From contig CAJNAR010000170.1 in NCBI GenBank assembly GCA_905220665.1, positions 186,001 to 250,000 of the forward strand: 64,000 bases of DNA, written 5' to 3'. The notes beneath the pieces are model-generated. The model was not told the origin of the DNA. It saw only the letters and a program-made list of their open reading frames with translations, and did not search any database. This DNA is from Albugo candida. Its lineage: Eukaryota; Oomycota; Peronosporomycetes; Albuginales; Albuginaceae. The position numbers and the translations under genes were made by a program. Positions 50,015-61,619 of this stretch are shown here, piece after piece; the first letter of the stretch is position 1; each line of letters opens with the position of its first letter.

Positions 50015-51943
50015 TCAATCTAATGCCGCGAATCTGTGCCGGCGAGCACCAAGCAAATCGCTTCGTACGACAGCGTGAACTTCAGCCAAAGTTGTTCTCG
50101 CTATTGGTGTTGCATGGAGGGTTGCACGACCAGCCTCGTGAATACGAACAAGAACATAATCGCCTTGAACAGCCCGGACTCCATTTGCTCCGAGCGGTGT
50201 GTCTACTGGGGAAAGCGTATCAGGATGATACAAGTCTTGGCGACCGGGAAGGCCACCACACTTGACGCTTTTGAGTTGCGAGTGTTGCTGCAGTGATGTT
50301 GGCATCATTACATCGGGGAACACGCAGCGTTTGTTGGTGTCCGTTAAGCCGGTCAGCTTTGGATTCTGATCGGTTGACCTGCGACTGGCTCCTTGTACCA
50401 ATACAACGTGTAGACGATCGCTGTCTTCTATCAGGTTCTTCTTAGTCACGATCGAGCTAAATTCATCGATGATTTCTTGCAAACGCCGAAGCTTTATTTC
50501 TTGAGGTACATTATCCTCCATGTGATAGGCGGCATGAGTTTTCGCGCGTAAAGAGTAGGCAAACATAAATGCTTGGTCGAAGCAAACACGGCGCATGAGT
50601 GAGAGTGTGTCGAGATGTTCTTCTTCCGTTTCACCACAAAATCCTGTGATGAAGTCGGATGAGATTGCGACGCCCGGAATACGAGCCCGCATATTCTCCG
50701 CTAGTGCCAAGTATGCTTCTCGTGTGTACCCACGACGCATGCGTTCTAACACGGACGTGCTTCCACTTTGTGCGGGCATGTGTACACTATTACAGATATT
50801 GTGTCGCTCTTGAATCAAGTTCAAAACATCATCTGGGAAATCCTTGGGATGGGGTGAAGTGAATCGTATGCGCATCTCGCTGTCCACCTGCGACACACGA
50901 TCTAAAACATCGACGAAACGAAAACCTGTAGTATTCCGAGCTTTAAACATGTTATTGAACCCATCTGCACTCACATATGCGCGGCCTTTTTCTTGTGCAA
51001 GTTGGGATTGTTTATCATGATAGCTATTCACATTTTGCCCCAGTAGCATAATTTCCTTCACACCTTGGTCGCGAAGACTCTTTACTTCTGAGATGATTGA
51101 ATCGAGTTCACAACTTCGTTCCCGGCCTCTTGTGAAGGGTACAATGCAGTATGAGCACATATTGTTGCATCCCCGCATTATCGACACGAACGCGGATGGA
51201 TTCGATGGATCAGATCGCACGGGTGCAATCCCAGCATATGTTTCATCTAATGATAGTTGCACATTAACCGCTGATTGCCCTCCCCGAACAACTTGCAACA
51301 GATTGGGAAGATCGCGGTAAGCATCAGGACCAACGACAAGGTCCACCATCTTATTACACTGGAGCAATTTGGTCTTCAAACGTTCTGCCATGCAACCCAA
51401 TACACCTATAGTTGGCAAGTATTTTCTTGTTGATTTATGACGCAATAATTTGACTTTTATCTGCCTCCATTGTTCTAACCGATTCCAAATTTTCGATTCT
51501 GCGTTTTCTCGAATGGCACATGTATTGAGTAGAATAACATCAGCGTTTTCTGGTGATTTTGCAAACTCATAGCCATTCTTGACTAAAATGGAATGCACAA
51601 TTTCCGAGTCAGCCGTGTTCATTTGGCAACCATAAGTTTCAATATAGAACTTTTTAACTAGCGGGTATTCCACATCTTCTTCCATGTCAGCAAGATTTGA
51701 TGGGAAGTTCATTTGGCTTGTCTCATTGATACTGGATTCGTAAGGATGATTGATAGGATGTGCCGAAAGATGGCTTCTGACGATAAAATCCTGAAGTGTT
51801 TTACCGTCAGCCACGATGCGCGACGAGATGTATTTCTTACTTTTTGCTTTAGTCGTTATTAAAACTTGCTGAGACCGAAACAAATTGAACGAAGGTCTGC
51901 AAATTGCTTGGCTATGCGGCCATAGGCGCTGCAGCATTTTCAT
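50015..51943 (-). CDS. CDK5RAP1: CDK5RAP1/MiaB-type tRNA methylthiotransferase
   Basis: A single exon of 642 residues. N-terminal UPF0004 domain with FYIETYGCQMNTADSEIV, LLNTCAIRENAE and IGVLGCMAERLK (three cysteines for one iron-sulfur cluster). The radical-SAM domain follows with the CxxxCxxC motif in MRGCNNMCSYCIVPFTRGRE. The C-terminal part resembles a TRAM-like RNA-binding domain (GDYVLVRIHEAGRATLHATP). The enzyme converts i6A37 to ms2i6A37 in tRNA (MiaB; mitochondrial CDK5RAP1). A basic, Ser-rich N-terminus (MKMLQRLWPHSQAICRPSFN) looks like a mitochondrial targeting sequence. A short insert near QSQLAQEKGRAYVSADG separates radical-SAM strands, as in eukaryotic members. All cluster cysteines are present. 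Confidence 0.94.
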   Translation of the reverse strand: MKMLQRLWPHSQAICRPSFNLFRSQQVLITTKAKSKKYISSRIVADGKTLQDFIVRSHLSAHPINHPYESSINETSQMNFPSNLADMEEDVEYPLVKKFYIETYGCQMNTADSEIVHSILVKNGYEFAKSPENADVILLNTCAIRENAESKIWNRLEQWRQIKVKLLRHKSTRKYLPTIGVLGCMAERLKTKLLQCNKMVDLVVGPDAYRDLPNLLQVVRGGQSAVNVQLSLDETYAGIAPVRSDPSNPSAFVSIMRGCNNMCSYCIVPFTRGRERSCELDSIISEVKSLRDQGVKEIMLLGQNVNSYHDKQSQLAQEKGRAYVSADGFNNMFKARNTTGFRFVDVLDRVSQVDSEMRIRFTSPHPKDFPDDVLNLIQERHNICNSVHMPAQSGSTSVLERMRRGYTREAYLALAENMRARIPGVAISSDFITGFCGETEEEHLDTLSLMRRVCFDQAFMFAYSLRAKTHAAYHMEDNVPQEIKLRRLQEIIDEFSSIVTKKNLIEDSDRLHVVLVQGASRRSTDQNPKLTGLTDTNKRCVFPDVMMPTSLQQHSQLKSVKCGGLPGRQDLYHPDTLSPVDTPLGANGVRAVQGDYVLVRIHEAGRATLHATPIARTTLAEVHAVVRSDLLGARRHRFAALD

Positions 51944-54900
51944 TAGCTTACTTGGGTGTTAAGTCAACTAGATATCATCGGTTAATTACTACCTACCCAT
52001 CGTTGGTGATAAGTAAAGTAAGAAAAACAACCAGCAGATTTAACGCATAGCGTTTTTTGCAGCAATTTCTTGAAGAGAATGTTTTGCTGATATGAGATTA
52101 AAATGCATTGCCCTTTAATGAATATAAGCATGACAGCTGCAATTATGAAATTCTCTTATCTTAAAGTGATTGATGACATTGTCATTTCGCTTGTGTAGAC
52201 GTTACCATTTAAAGTAATTTGTTGCGCCAGAGCCTTCCCCAATGCTCAACAAGGTGGAATCAGCTGACTTCTAGGAAGATATGTATCGATCTCACAAAGT
52301 TATGTCACTTAATCTCTCCTGGAAAACTATCTCCTGAGCGGTTTACTTCTAGATATATATACAAAATCTCATCAACTCGTGCAGCAAAAAGGTAGGACAA
52401 GCAGTCTAGCACGAGATTCATTCTCTTTACATTTTCTTTTTTGTGGGATTGTCAAAAGCTTTATAATTGCTCAAGGATCAGCAAATGGAGTCACACCTGA
52501 TTTCTGCTTGAGATATCATGAAATTAGGATAAACTCGAGCAAAGAGTGTGATGTTTATGGGTCACAAAAAGGACCTTTTTTCTTGCAGTTATGTGGCTAC
52601 ATTCCTTTGCGCAAACGCTAACCAGGTTGTTGTTAGTCATCAGAAGTGTAGAGTCGCATGGAGTGAACAAATGACGACATATCTAATCAAATTCTGTATG
52701 ACTTTGCTCCAACTTATGCTTTACATGCAATTGCATTCATAACAATATACGCTTCGAGGATATAAAAGTCGTGTGTCGTTACTATACCCACGTTGTTTGC
52801 ATGAGTTGAGCCTTCCCTAGTAGTAATCCTAGGACCTCCCTGTCAATGAGAAACTTCTGATATGTCGACCTTCAAAATCAGATCGAGTTCATACCGAGTC
52901 AACGTAATTGTACTGAAAAGCTGTACTGAATGTCAGGGTTATAGTTACATGCAGAATGATGGTTGGGATGAGCAATTGAGTACGATCCTGCTCCTCCGCT
53001 AAATTGTATATCTAAAAATCATGATCTTATAGAATCGAATGAGATCATTACATAAAAATGTACCTCTGTTAGCTTCTTTCAGAATTACGTCATACTTGCA
53101 CCCTGATTTTGTAAAAAACTACTTAGGGATTAGATGTTCCATGCTGTCTTTGATACATTCAATTTATAAATGAACTATATAGCAACTACATGATGCATGT
53201 ATGGAAGACGCTTCGTAATCTCTCATTCTCTGAAGCATGATTTAATATGTTAGTGTGGATGGAAAATTCTGGAAGAAAAGCGGCGAAGTTCTCGGAAGAC
53301 TTGAGAAGCATATTAAGTTGTGCAAAAGCTCAGAATTATCATTTCTAGCATTCATCCAAAAAATTGTGAGCCAAAGAGCCGTATACCAGAATTACGACTT
53401 ACGCTTACGCGCGTGTGAGACTTCAGCGTCCGTATAAGGCTACTTATATAGAATCTACATGAGCACATCGACTCAATTTAGACGCTATGCAAGGCCAATC
53501 CAACATCAGCAACATGAATTGCTATTGATTTGGAATCTTTCGCTATCATCACCGAAATGAACAGTCTACATTTTCATTCAATGATTCGGACGGACGGCTA
53601 CAAGTGTCATTCGAGAGGGAGCTTCTGAGGTATGCTCTCTTCGACAAAGTACACACAAAGCGATTCAGATGAGTCACGATTATGAAGATTTCAAGATGGC
53701 GAAATATGCCACCGTTTTGAGATCTTATCGGCTCTAATACGATTCCTCTAGTATGGCTACAACTGGGTGCTTTATGGATCAAGACGAGAAGATGTTTATT
53801 CTATATACAGTACCAAGATGATTACGATTCAGCTGTGAAGAGATTTTGAGTACGTTTCAAGCGAAGTGGCTTTTAAAACAAGCAAAAATCCAGCATTAGC
53901 AGCGTGACAAGCACCATCTGCATGATGGAAGATAGCAGAAATTTATGCATGTGGCAAGTATTCAAGTCTGGTCGGTTGGCCATAGAAGATCGACAGAATT
54001 GGCAGCAGCGTGAACAAAGTATAATCAGTGAAGATACGTACTGGAGCGGGAAAGCACACTATCAATTTCTTGACTCAACGATTCTGATCACAGCAGCGAA
54101 TTACGTGTAAAATGACTAGGTAAAGTGCCAACCAAGTACGGACATACCCCGGATTTGTGAAACGATAACGTATCACGCAAGAGAATAAGATCTGGATTCT
54201 TGGACGCCTAAGTCATTTTCAATTTTTTCAAATAGCTCTGGGTCCCGATGTTACCATCAGCAGCTCAACTCGATGAAATCTCAGATTGACAGGCAACTTA
54301 AGCACATATATCTGATACCAATAGAAGATCTTGAGGGTTGTAGCAGTACGAGCGAGCTTATGACCCTAATTAGTATAGCATATTCTTATCCCACATTACT
54401 TACCATGCAACGATGCCGTCAAGACTACAGCAGCTGATGTATGAATAAAAGGAACGGATTTTTGAGTAAACTGCGCAAACATCTCTCATACAGCATACTG
54501 TATTAGGCAAGCGCGAGTATAATAATCGTTAAAACGCTACTGTCTACGGGACTATTCCCGAACTTTTCGTGACCAGCATAAGTCTTTAATCGTGAAGAAA
54601 GTCGTTCTCAATATAAGCGAGCGTAAAGTACGAGTATCCTGCGTTCGACAGCCCTTTTCGGATTGGATATACGAGACGCCAAGCACATGAGTCTGAGTGG
54701 AAATATGATCAAAGGACAATTTGCCGTGTCAATTGATATCCCGACACTCAAGTACGATGATTTTCGGACGGATATTTCGGATTCTCAGGACGACATGGCT
54801 TTAGAAAGAAGCGTTCATGGTGAAAGCGGTATAACGAACTCTGCACAAATACCTGAAAAGCGTGATGCGATACGAGAATGCTTGGAGGATGCCCTTTGCT

Positions 54901-57900
54901 GATATCTACATCATGGGTGAAACGGTCCTCACCTATTGCCTTGATTCTGAAAAGACAATTGCTCGGATACAACTGGCAACGATCATAAAAGTGAAAATAT
55001 CGAGTCACTATAGCTCCAACGTGCAACGCAAAAAGGATCAGATAGCGTGAGCCATGTATTACTGGGCACAAATAAGCTTCGCTTTTTCGAAATAACCTGG
55101 CGATCAGTAAGAATTTCCATATCGAAACAATGGAATTGCGGATGATTGGTAGTTTATGTAGCCCCTCCTGAACGAATGGCTACATAAGCTAGACGATGAC
55201 ACGCGGGATTCATATTGCAGCGTGTACTCCTCCGCTTCTACTCATCGGCTGATGCGGTTGAAGGCAACCAAAGAGTATGTGTGGTCCCTCCCGCGTCCAC
55301 TGGCTGCAGACCAGATTGGAGATAGAGCGATATGTATCCTGCAGATATGTATAGGAATTTGGCGTCATATTTAGATAGGAATAACGGTGTATCTTTCTAA
55401 CCGAAAATTCCTTCTTATTCTCAAATACAGCCCTGAAGTCTCCGAGAAACTGGCACGCTACTCGACGAAGAAGTGTGAGCAGATGTTTCTCTCAGCAATT
55501 TGAAGACGTTCCGGTTCCACTATATGCCGACCAGGCCTCAAAATCGAATACGGCTTTACTTCATGATTCAGCTATATAGGTGCTGACATTTCCGCATATT
55601 CTGAAAGCTGTGGAGATTTTGAGCAATGGTACTATTGCAAATTAACATATTGGGTCTTTGGCAAAAAAAAGCATGGCAATGCACAAAGACTTGGTCAAGT
55701 TTTCCAAGTACAAGTTTCTAAGATATTCTGGGAGGGGATTTATCTTGCTGCATTTGTGTAAGATGTTGCTCTACATCACAGAACATGAGGGAAAATATGC
55801 ACTATCAGAAGTCTTGATTACATACCATTTGGATTCTCAATATCCAGAATGAGATCGAGCGCGTATTCGTAATAAGGAACGATACCTCTCAATCCGGTCA
55901 AGTTGAAATCATCTTCGATCTACTCTTCGTCCACTTCACATAAAAAATCGTTTTCTCGAAGGGAGCAAAACCAGGTGATCCAACTTGTCTCTTTCCCACT
56001 CTCATCCTCGGCATCTTCTTCACCATCTGAGTACTTGATGAGTAGTACCTCTCGCACCACAAGCTTTTTAAAACCAAATCAAGGCCATTCCAGGTTTTGC
56101 ACCTCCTTTGTTAGAACTTACATGATCTTTCAAGAACCATTCATCAAATCGATAAGGGATCGGATTGTCAATATTGGAAAAGATCTGGCCGATTGAACTC
56201 GGTCAACTTGGCAAAATACATCCAAATCGCATACAGAGTACACTGCGACCGGATAAAACAGGTTTTTGGAGGCTCTGAGGGTGCATTGGAGAAGACATTC
56301 TGTGTCATCAATAAGTACTTGTCTCATATTGAGCTTGCTTGAGCGTGCAACTGAAGAAAAGGAAGATTTAGGAGGAAATTATTTGGTATTATGACAGACC
56401 TTTGACTATTCAATAAGCCGCTTATGATCACGGTTGCAATATGCTAGAGCCAGCATTATTGCAGCTCGATTACCATTTGTAGCAACACATCGAAGAAGTA
56501 GATGTTGAGACAGATATGAGCATTCCGCTCGCAGCACAATGGACGGAAATGTAGTAAGCGTTATTGCCGTGTTTATAATGTTCGCACACTCATTGGATTC
56601 AAACTTGAAGCTAATCAACACGATAGCAATATGTGATGAAAGGTGTATAGCATATCAGAAAAAAATAATAAATAGATTTTTTAGTTCTGTAGGAACACAC
56701 CTCTCGCAAACCATGTTCGCTCGCTCTCGTCCCGATGATTTGCACAGACTCACTGAACGAATACAACGGTTTTCATCAAAATGTTCTATATTGCTACGAT
56801 GCTTCCAAGTTATCAATCAACTTTAACTCATGCTATCGTCAACACAAATTTTTGTCACCGTCCTTCTTGAGGGGTTAAATGAATTCAGCTCCATTATCAG
56901 CAATGTTTTCAATTAGATCTGCAAGTTGGAATCGACCTAACTTTCATTCGCGTCGCGATCATATAATTCAGTTGTACCTACATTTACCTCATCCGGATAA
57001 TGATCAATAAGTACTTCATGATGGCCTGCACGCAATAATACGGAATTGAGACAAATAAAAATACCGAGGTCACCTCTGGAAAGGAGTATAATATTCGATC
57101 AAGCTATTCCATCAGCCTACTAAACGATGAACACATTTGTGGTCTGTAAAAGAATTCACTGCCCTGTGCGACATCGTCCAATAATTCCACCGCCTCTCAC
57201 GTGGCAAGTTCACTGAGCTGTACGGTTACGTCTCCCTAAAAGCACAACTAAAGAAAGGGAAAAAAGGCAACACCAAGCGCAGTCAGGGTTGAGATCTGAT
57301 AGCCTCAATGCCGATCTCATCAATTTGAGATAAGGCACCTTGAGGCTTTCATGTTCTTGTACGATTGTACAGATTGAAGGAGAAGAAGAAGTAACCATCG
57401 ATGCATAGGAACTATTCGCAACGACTTCTAAGGATGCCTAGCGCAAATCGGTTCGTTTAAGATTGAACGCTATCGGGATGAAGCAACTTCAGTTGATTCT
57501 TACGTGCACCGAGCTCAATGCTAATAATGAAAATTACCTCATGTATACCTAGTCAAACCATATCGCGTTATTTAGATTCCGATCAACAAAGAATCGAATC
57601 CAATATTGCGAGCTATATTCTTTCGAGTATTTGTATGAGCTATGTGCTGTGGTCGAACACATAAAGCAACCGCTCTCGATCTCTTGACCGCTTTGTAGAT
57701 TTAATGTCATTGAAAGGAAGAAACGATGTTAGACTGACTTAAGCTTTTCCAGCTGGACTATCGATCAAGGGCTTCGTTCAAATAGATCAATGGGATAGAA
57801 ACGAATAACACGTCAAGCTTAAGCTAATGAATTGAGACTTCATGAAGAGATACAATCTCAGCATTTAAGAAAAAAAATTAGCGTTTTAGGGGCTAAGGAA

Positions 57901-57913
57901 TATGAGGGGCAAC
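51944..57913. other. Gene-poor 6-kb stretch
   Basis: Short, stop-rich frames only. A possible decayed F-BAR gene is listed separately at 53249-54107. Other plus-strand fragments (54663-54902, 55658-55852, 55903-56196, 56539-56826) look faintly protein-like and could be later parts of the same dead gene, but no family match was recognised. Confidence 0.5.
53249..54107 (+). pseudogene. Possible decayed FCH/F-BAR gene
   Basis: The frame from about 53255 reads GKFWKKSGEVLGRLEKHIKL then CKSSELSFLAFIQKI and QRAVYQNYDLRLRA. This parallels the start of FCH domains: FW, then GxEVLxxRLxxGxKxCK, then FLxxRAxIExxYxxxLR. A second fragment at 53904-54107 (IISEDTYWSGKAHYQFLDST) could be a later F-BAR helix. 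The pieces are separated by stops and frame changes with no good splice sites, hence pseudogene rather than gene. The match is by eye and short. Confidence 0.28.
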
Positions 57914-59698
57914 TCACCAAGTCCCCATGATAGAGTCAAAGAACGGGTCGTTAATTGGAAGTTCACATACCCGTACCAGTCCATCGTGGTCTAACTTATT
58001 TCGTATCTCTTCATACACGTAAAACTGGATCATCGCGGCGGATATCGGTCTCATTGAACGAATATCAATCGGCATGGGTTGTTGACTAGTTACACAGAAT
58101 TGACACACCGGTACGCTCTCCATCCGTCCGTTTTCTCCCAATATCCAAACGTACTTCTTTACGGTCGACACCATTATTACTTCATCCAGAAGAGCCAGGC
58201 ACACCAGACAAGTTGGATTAGTATATGTTGCCTTCACGACGGTAGCCATTTGACCAGACTGGGTAGCAAGCCTTTTAATATTCAGAGCTTGTCGTGATGA
58301 GCCTGCTTGATTCTCATTTAGCGCGGCAAGGTCATTGAGACACATTTCATCGGGGATAAACGTAAGCCTTGTACACAGATCGTGATGGAAGCAATTACCA
58401 GCTTTTTTCTGATCAGCAGCACTCACTGCTACCAAGGATGTCATACCGGAGAGCCGTGATACGTGATCTCTAAACTGCATTTGGAGGCATTTAGTACATT
58501 TCTTCCTTGAACTAGTATCAAATTTGAAACTACGAAGCAGCATATTCGCACTCATCCATGTCCTTTGGTGGTACGCCAAAAGGCACCCACTATATTCATC
58601 GGTATTGATACTCCCTCTGCTCGACTCGGGCATATTCCAAGAAATTTGATTTCTAACTGATGGCGTATCATCAAATTGTTTGTCGTAATCCTCGTAACAC
58701 TTGTTAATCGGGACGAATCCGCGCACCACACAGAATTCTTGACATTGATCCAAAAAAAAATCGATCTCCAATGGCCTTATAAGTAAAGACGCAAGGCTTT
58801 CACGCTTATCGTCAGATTTAAATGAATGTACGATACTATTCTGAGCAGCTCCGAAGCATTCCATGCAAGACACTAACCCTCTATGTGGTGAGGAAGATGA
58901 TGACTTGATCTCAACCTCAACACAGTACAGATGGCTTTTTGTTGGCTCACGTCTTCGCTTGTCTGGTTCTCGATCCATACGGTGATAGTTCTCCCGTTGT
59001 GCCCGACGCATACTAATCGAGACTTCCGTATCATGGATCTCGTCACATATTTGATCCGTCAATTTGCTGTAATATATTATTTCACAAACACCAAGTGCTT
59101 TGCAAGCTAATACAATTTCATTTCTATTACGTGATGTGCGCTGTACAGTAGAAAAGTAGCCTCTGGCAGCATCCGTGAAGAAGAACTCACCAAGAATTTT
59201 AGAATTACTTGCTTCTCGTAGGCATGTTCTGCAACTCTCGTCGACGTTGCCGCTGTGGACCAAACACATAACTTTAAGTGAAAATTGCTCGATTTCAAAA
59301 CTTCTTGCTGATGACGGTATTGGTTTACGATATTCCATTGCATTTGCGTGGTTTAAAATTGCGGGTGGTGGCGGCATTTCCCACTTAAGGGAGCCGTAAT
59401 ATCGGTCATTATCGCAATGTTTCAACATGCGTTGAAACCCGGAACTCGTTGAGGTAATCCTCATTCTTGCAGTCATGCCATGATTAGTGCTGAGGAGAGA
59501 GACACGACTGACTCCTGCAATGTCCAAAAGGCACGTTTGACATCTTCTGAAGCCATCCCATATAGTTTGAGCTTCGGAGCGTTCGTTTAAGGAAGGAGCG
59601 GTGTAAGAATATTCTCTTTCAAGCTCTCCGCCATTACTAGCATTCATACGGCATGCTAATACCGACGTTAGTATGCGTGTTGCTCGAAACGATCGCAT
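57914..59698 (-). CDS. Orphan protein with six CxxC pairs
   Basis: A single exon of 594 residues from ATG 59698 to the stop at 57914-57916. I do not recognise the family. Six CxxC pairs are spread along the chain: CQTC 53-56, CRTC 156-159, CMEC 278-281, CTKC 401-404, CLVC 497-500 and CQFC 532-535. His and Cys residues are nearby (KAGNCFHHDLC). This suggests zinc binding, with 497-535 the best candidate for a four-Cys site (CLVC-x31-CQFC). Between them the chain has START-like spacing (SLKWEMPPPPAILNHANAME, IVLACKALGVCEII) but no assignable domain. No signal peptide or membrane segment. It stands alone in gene-poor DNA; the length of the open frame argues for a live gene. Confidence 0.72.
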   Translation of the reverse strand: MRSFRATRILTSVLACRMNASNGGELEREYSYTAPSLNERSEAQTIWDGFRRCQTCLLDIAGVSRVSLLSTNHGMTARMRITSTSSGFQRMLKHCDNDRYYGSLKWEMPPPPAILNHANAMEYRKPIPSSARSFEIEQFSLKVMCLVHSGNVDESCRTCLREASNSKILGEFFFTDAARGYFSTVQRTSRNRNEIVLACKALGVCEIIYYSKLTDQICDEIHDTEVSISMRRAQRENYHRMDREPDKRRREPTKSHLYCVEVEIKSSSSSPHRGLVSCMECFGAAQNSIVHSFKSDDKRESLASLLIRPLEIDFFLDQCQEFCVVRGFVPINKCYEDYDKQFDDTPSVRNQISWNMPESSRGSINTDEYSGCLLAYHQRTWMSANMLLRSFKFDTSSRKKCTKCLQMQFRDHVSRLSGMTSLVAVSAADQKKAGNCFHHDLCTRLTFIPDEMCLNDLAALNENQAGSSRQALNIKRLATQSGQMATVVKATYTNPTCLVCLALLDEVIMVSTVKKYVWILGENGRMESVPVCQFCVTSQQPMPIDIRSMRPISAAMIQFYVYEEIRNKLDHDGLVRVCELPINDPFFDSIMGTW

Positions 59699-61212
59699 AA
59701 AGCAGATTCAAAAATGGACAGAATTTACCCTGTCCTATTTGAATTTCTAAAATCGAGCCATCCAATCCTTAATTTGTAAAAGCTACCCTTGAAGTTGTCG
59801 GCAACTCTGGAGCATCGCCCCAAGTTCATACCCAGTTCACCGCAGTGAAAAGTTTTGGTATATCTGATTTAAGGCTCCCCTTCTACTTTAATTACAAACG
59901 ATCATTGGTCTAATTTAATACGTCACCCGGTTTATGTACCTTATTTGCCTGATTCCATGGATCACTAACCAGACAGAGAGTTGATTGTGGATGGAAAGGT
60001 TGTAATGTTGGTTGATTATATCTGGTATGAGATTATGGTATGAAGCTTAACGGATGCTTCAAAGATGCACCGATGTGAATGAGAATGATATATGACGCAT
60101 TTATATGTCCATAGAATTCCACAAGGCTACTGCTGACAAAAATATCATGCGGTGTAAAATGAATGGTGCGCGAACGCTCTCTGGCAATGTATCGAGTAAA
60201 TGGTTTTAACCGCAGTCAGCGTCAATTCAGATCTGGAACTAAATATTCGCTTCTCCCGGTCTCGAAGGTGTGTCGTGCTACCATATGCCGCTTAAAATCA
60301 CGTCAAGGCTATAGACGGATGTGAGTGAGAATGTTAATACGTGCTAGTCTCGTCATATACGCTACAGCGGCAACTATCAACGCTCGATTCAACGACCATA
60401 AGTTCCGACAACGACGTGCATGCTTCCGGACAAAAATAGAGCACGTTTGGTAGTATTGTGGGGATCTTGTTTTTATTCAACGAACAAATGAGGTCGAAGC
60501 TAAAGCAAGAAAGCATTTTGATTGTCAGATTCTCCCACTCCTACGATTGACAAAAAAGCGATGTCGAGACGTCTATATGCTAGCAATTGCTTGTACACTA
60601 GGAAATAAAGATACAAAATATTTTCAATCCATGGCTGTCGATCGCTCACGAGACGACCAATGTTTCACCACGATGATTGTAGATTACATCTTGCCCCTTT
60701 TTGAGTTTTGTTACGAGCCATATTTATAATAAAACGTATATATCTCGCGTTGACACCGATTATATCGCATGCCAAGAATAATATGCACTCTGAGTAAGAA
60801 ATTCATGAAAAAATCTACTTTAGGGGTATTAATGTATCCGCTCAAGCTGATGTATCAGTAAAATTGTGTATAAACCTATAATTCGACTTTATGCGTTTTG
60901 ATAACGGCGTGTCTATGATATTGCTTCAACAAGTGGTGCTATTGGTATTTTCTATTTTGCAGCTTTTCCTTTAAATATGCGATATATACGGTGCATCCAT
61001 TGTTCTTTTCTAAGCTGATAAGCTGATCGTCATATTTAGTATGTTTCCTCGTCCAAACTTGCGTAATATATTAAGGTCGGTTCATTCTGTACATAGGCTA
61101 CATCGAGAATGTCGCAGACTGATTACCGATCCTTGTTCTGACTCAGAAAATTCCGTTTATCACGTCAAAAGCTCATTGAAGTGCATCTATCAGTAAATCT
61201 TACTATTTGCGG
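59699..61212. other. Intergenic, 1.5 kb; nothing recognised
   Basis: AT-rich with short frames only. It should include the promoter of the 594-residue gene near 59700. No repeat or RNA gene seen. Confidence 0.5.
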
Positions 61213-61224
61213 TACTCCATCTTA

Positions 61225-61327
61225 GGGCTGCAAATGGATCCACTGGATCTGGATCTGGATCTGTATCTGAGTGTTGGGGGTCTTTGCTAAATGGATCTGG
61301 ATCTAGATCTAGATGCATTTGCAGCCC
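61225..61327. mobile_element. 103-bp terminal-inverted-repeat insertion with target-site duplication
   Basis: The element begins GGGCTGCAAATG and ends CATTTGCAGCCC, a perfect 12-bp inverted repeat. It is flanked by TACTCCATCTTA (61213-61224) and TACTCCATCTGA (61328-61339), a 12-bp target duplication with one mismatch. The interior is made of GGATCT-type hexamers, giving Asp-Pro or Asp-Leu dipeptide runs if translated. It encodes nothing and would need a transposase in trans; the class is unknown. Confidence 0.75.
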
Positions 61328-61619
61328 TACTCCATCTGATATCTTGATCATCGGCGAGTACAGTGTGTGCGTTACATATGTGAACAATCGAATTGTGGGG
61401 TTTTCAGTCACTGTCACGCAAAATCGCAATCCAATTCTCAGCACGACTTCTTATCTAAAAAAATCAATTTGATGCGAAGGGAATCGATAAAATACATACA
61501 CTACAAACATACTGCTCGTAGCATAAAGAAGACGTTATATGCTCATGCAGACATTCTACGAGATAGCTGTCTAAAATTTCACCTTTTCCGAAGTGGAAGA
61601 CGCTCCTTCATTGAAAAGT

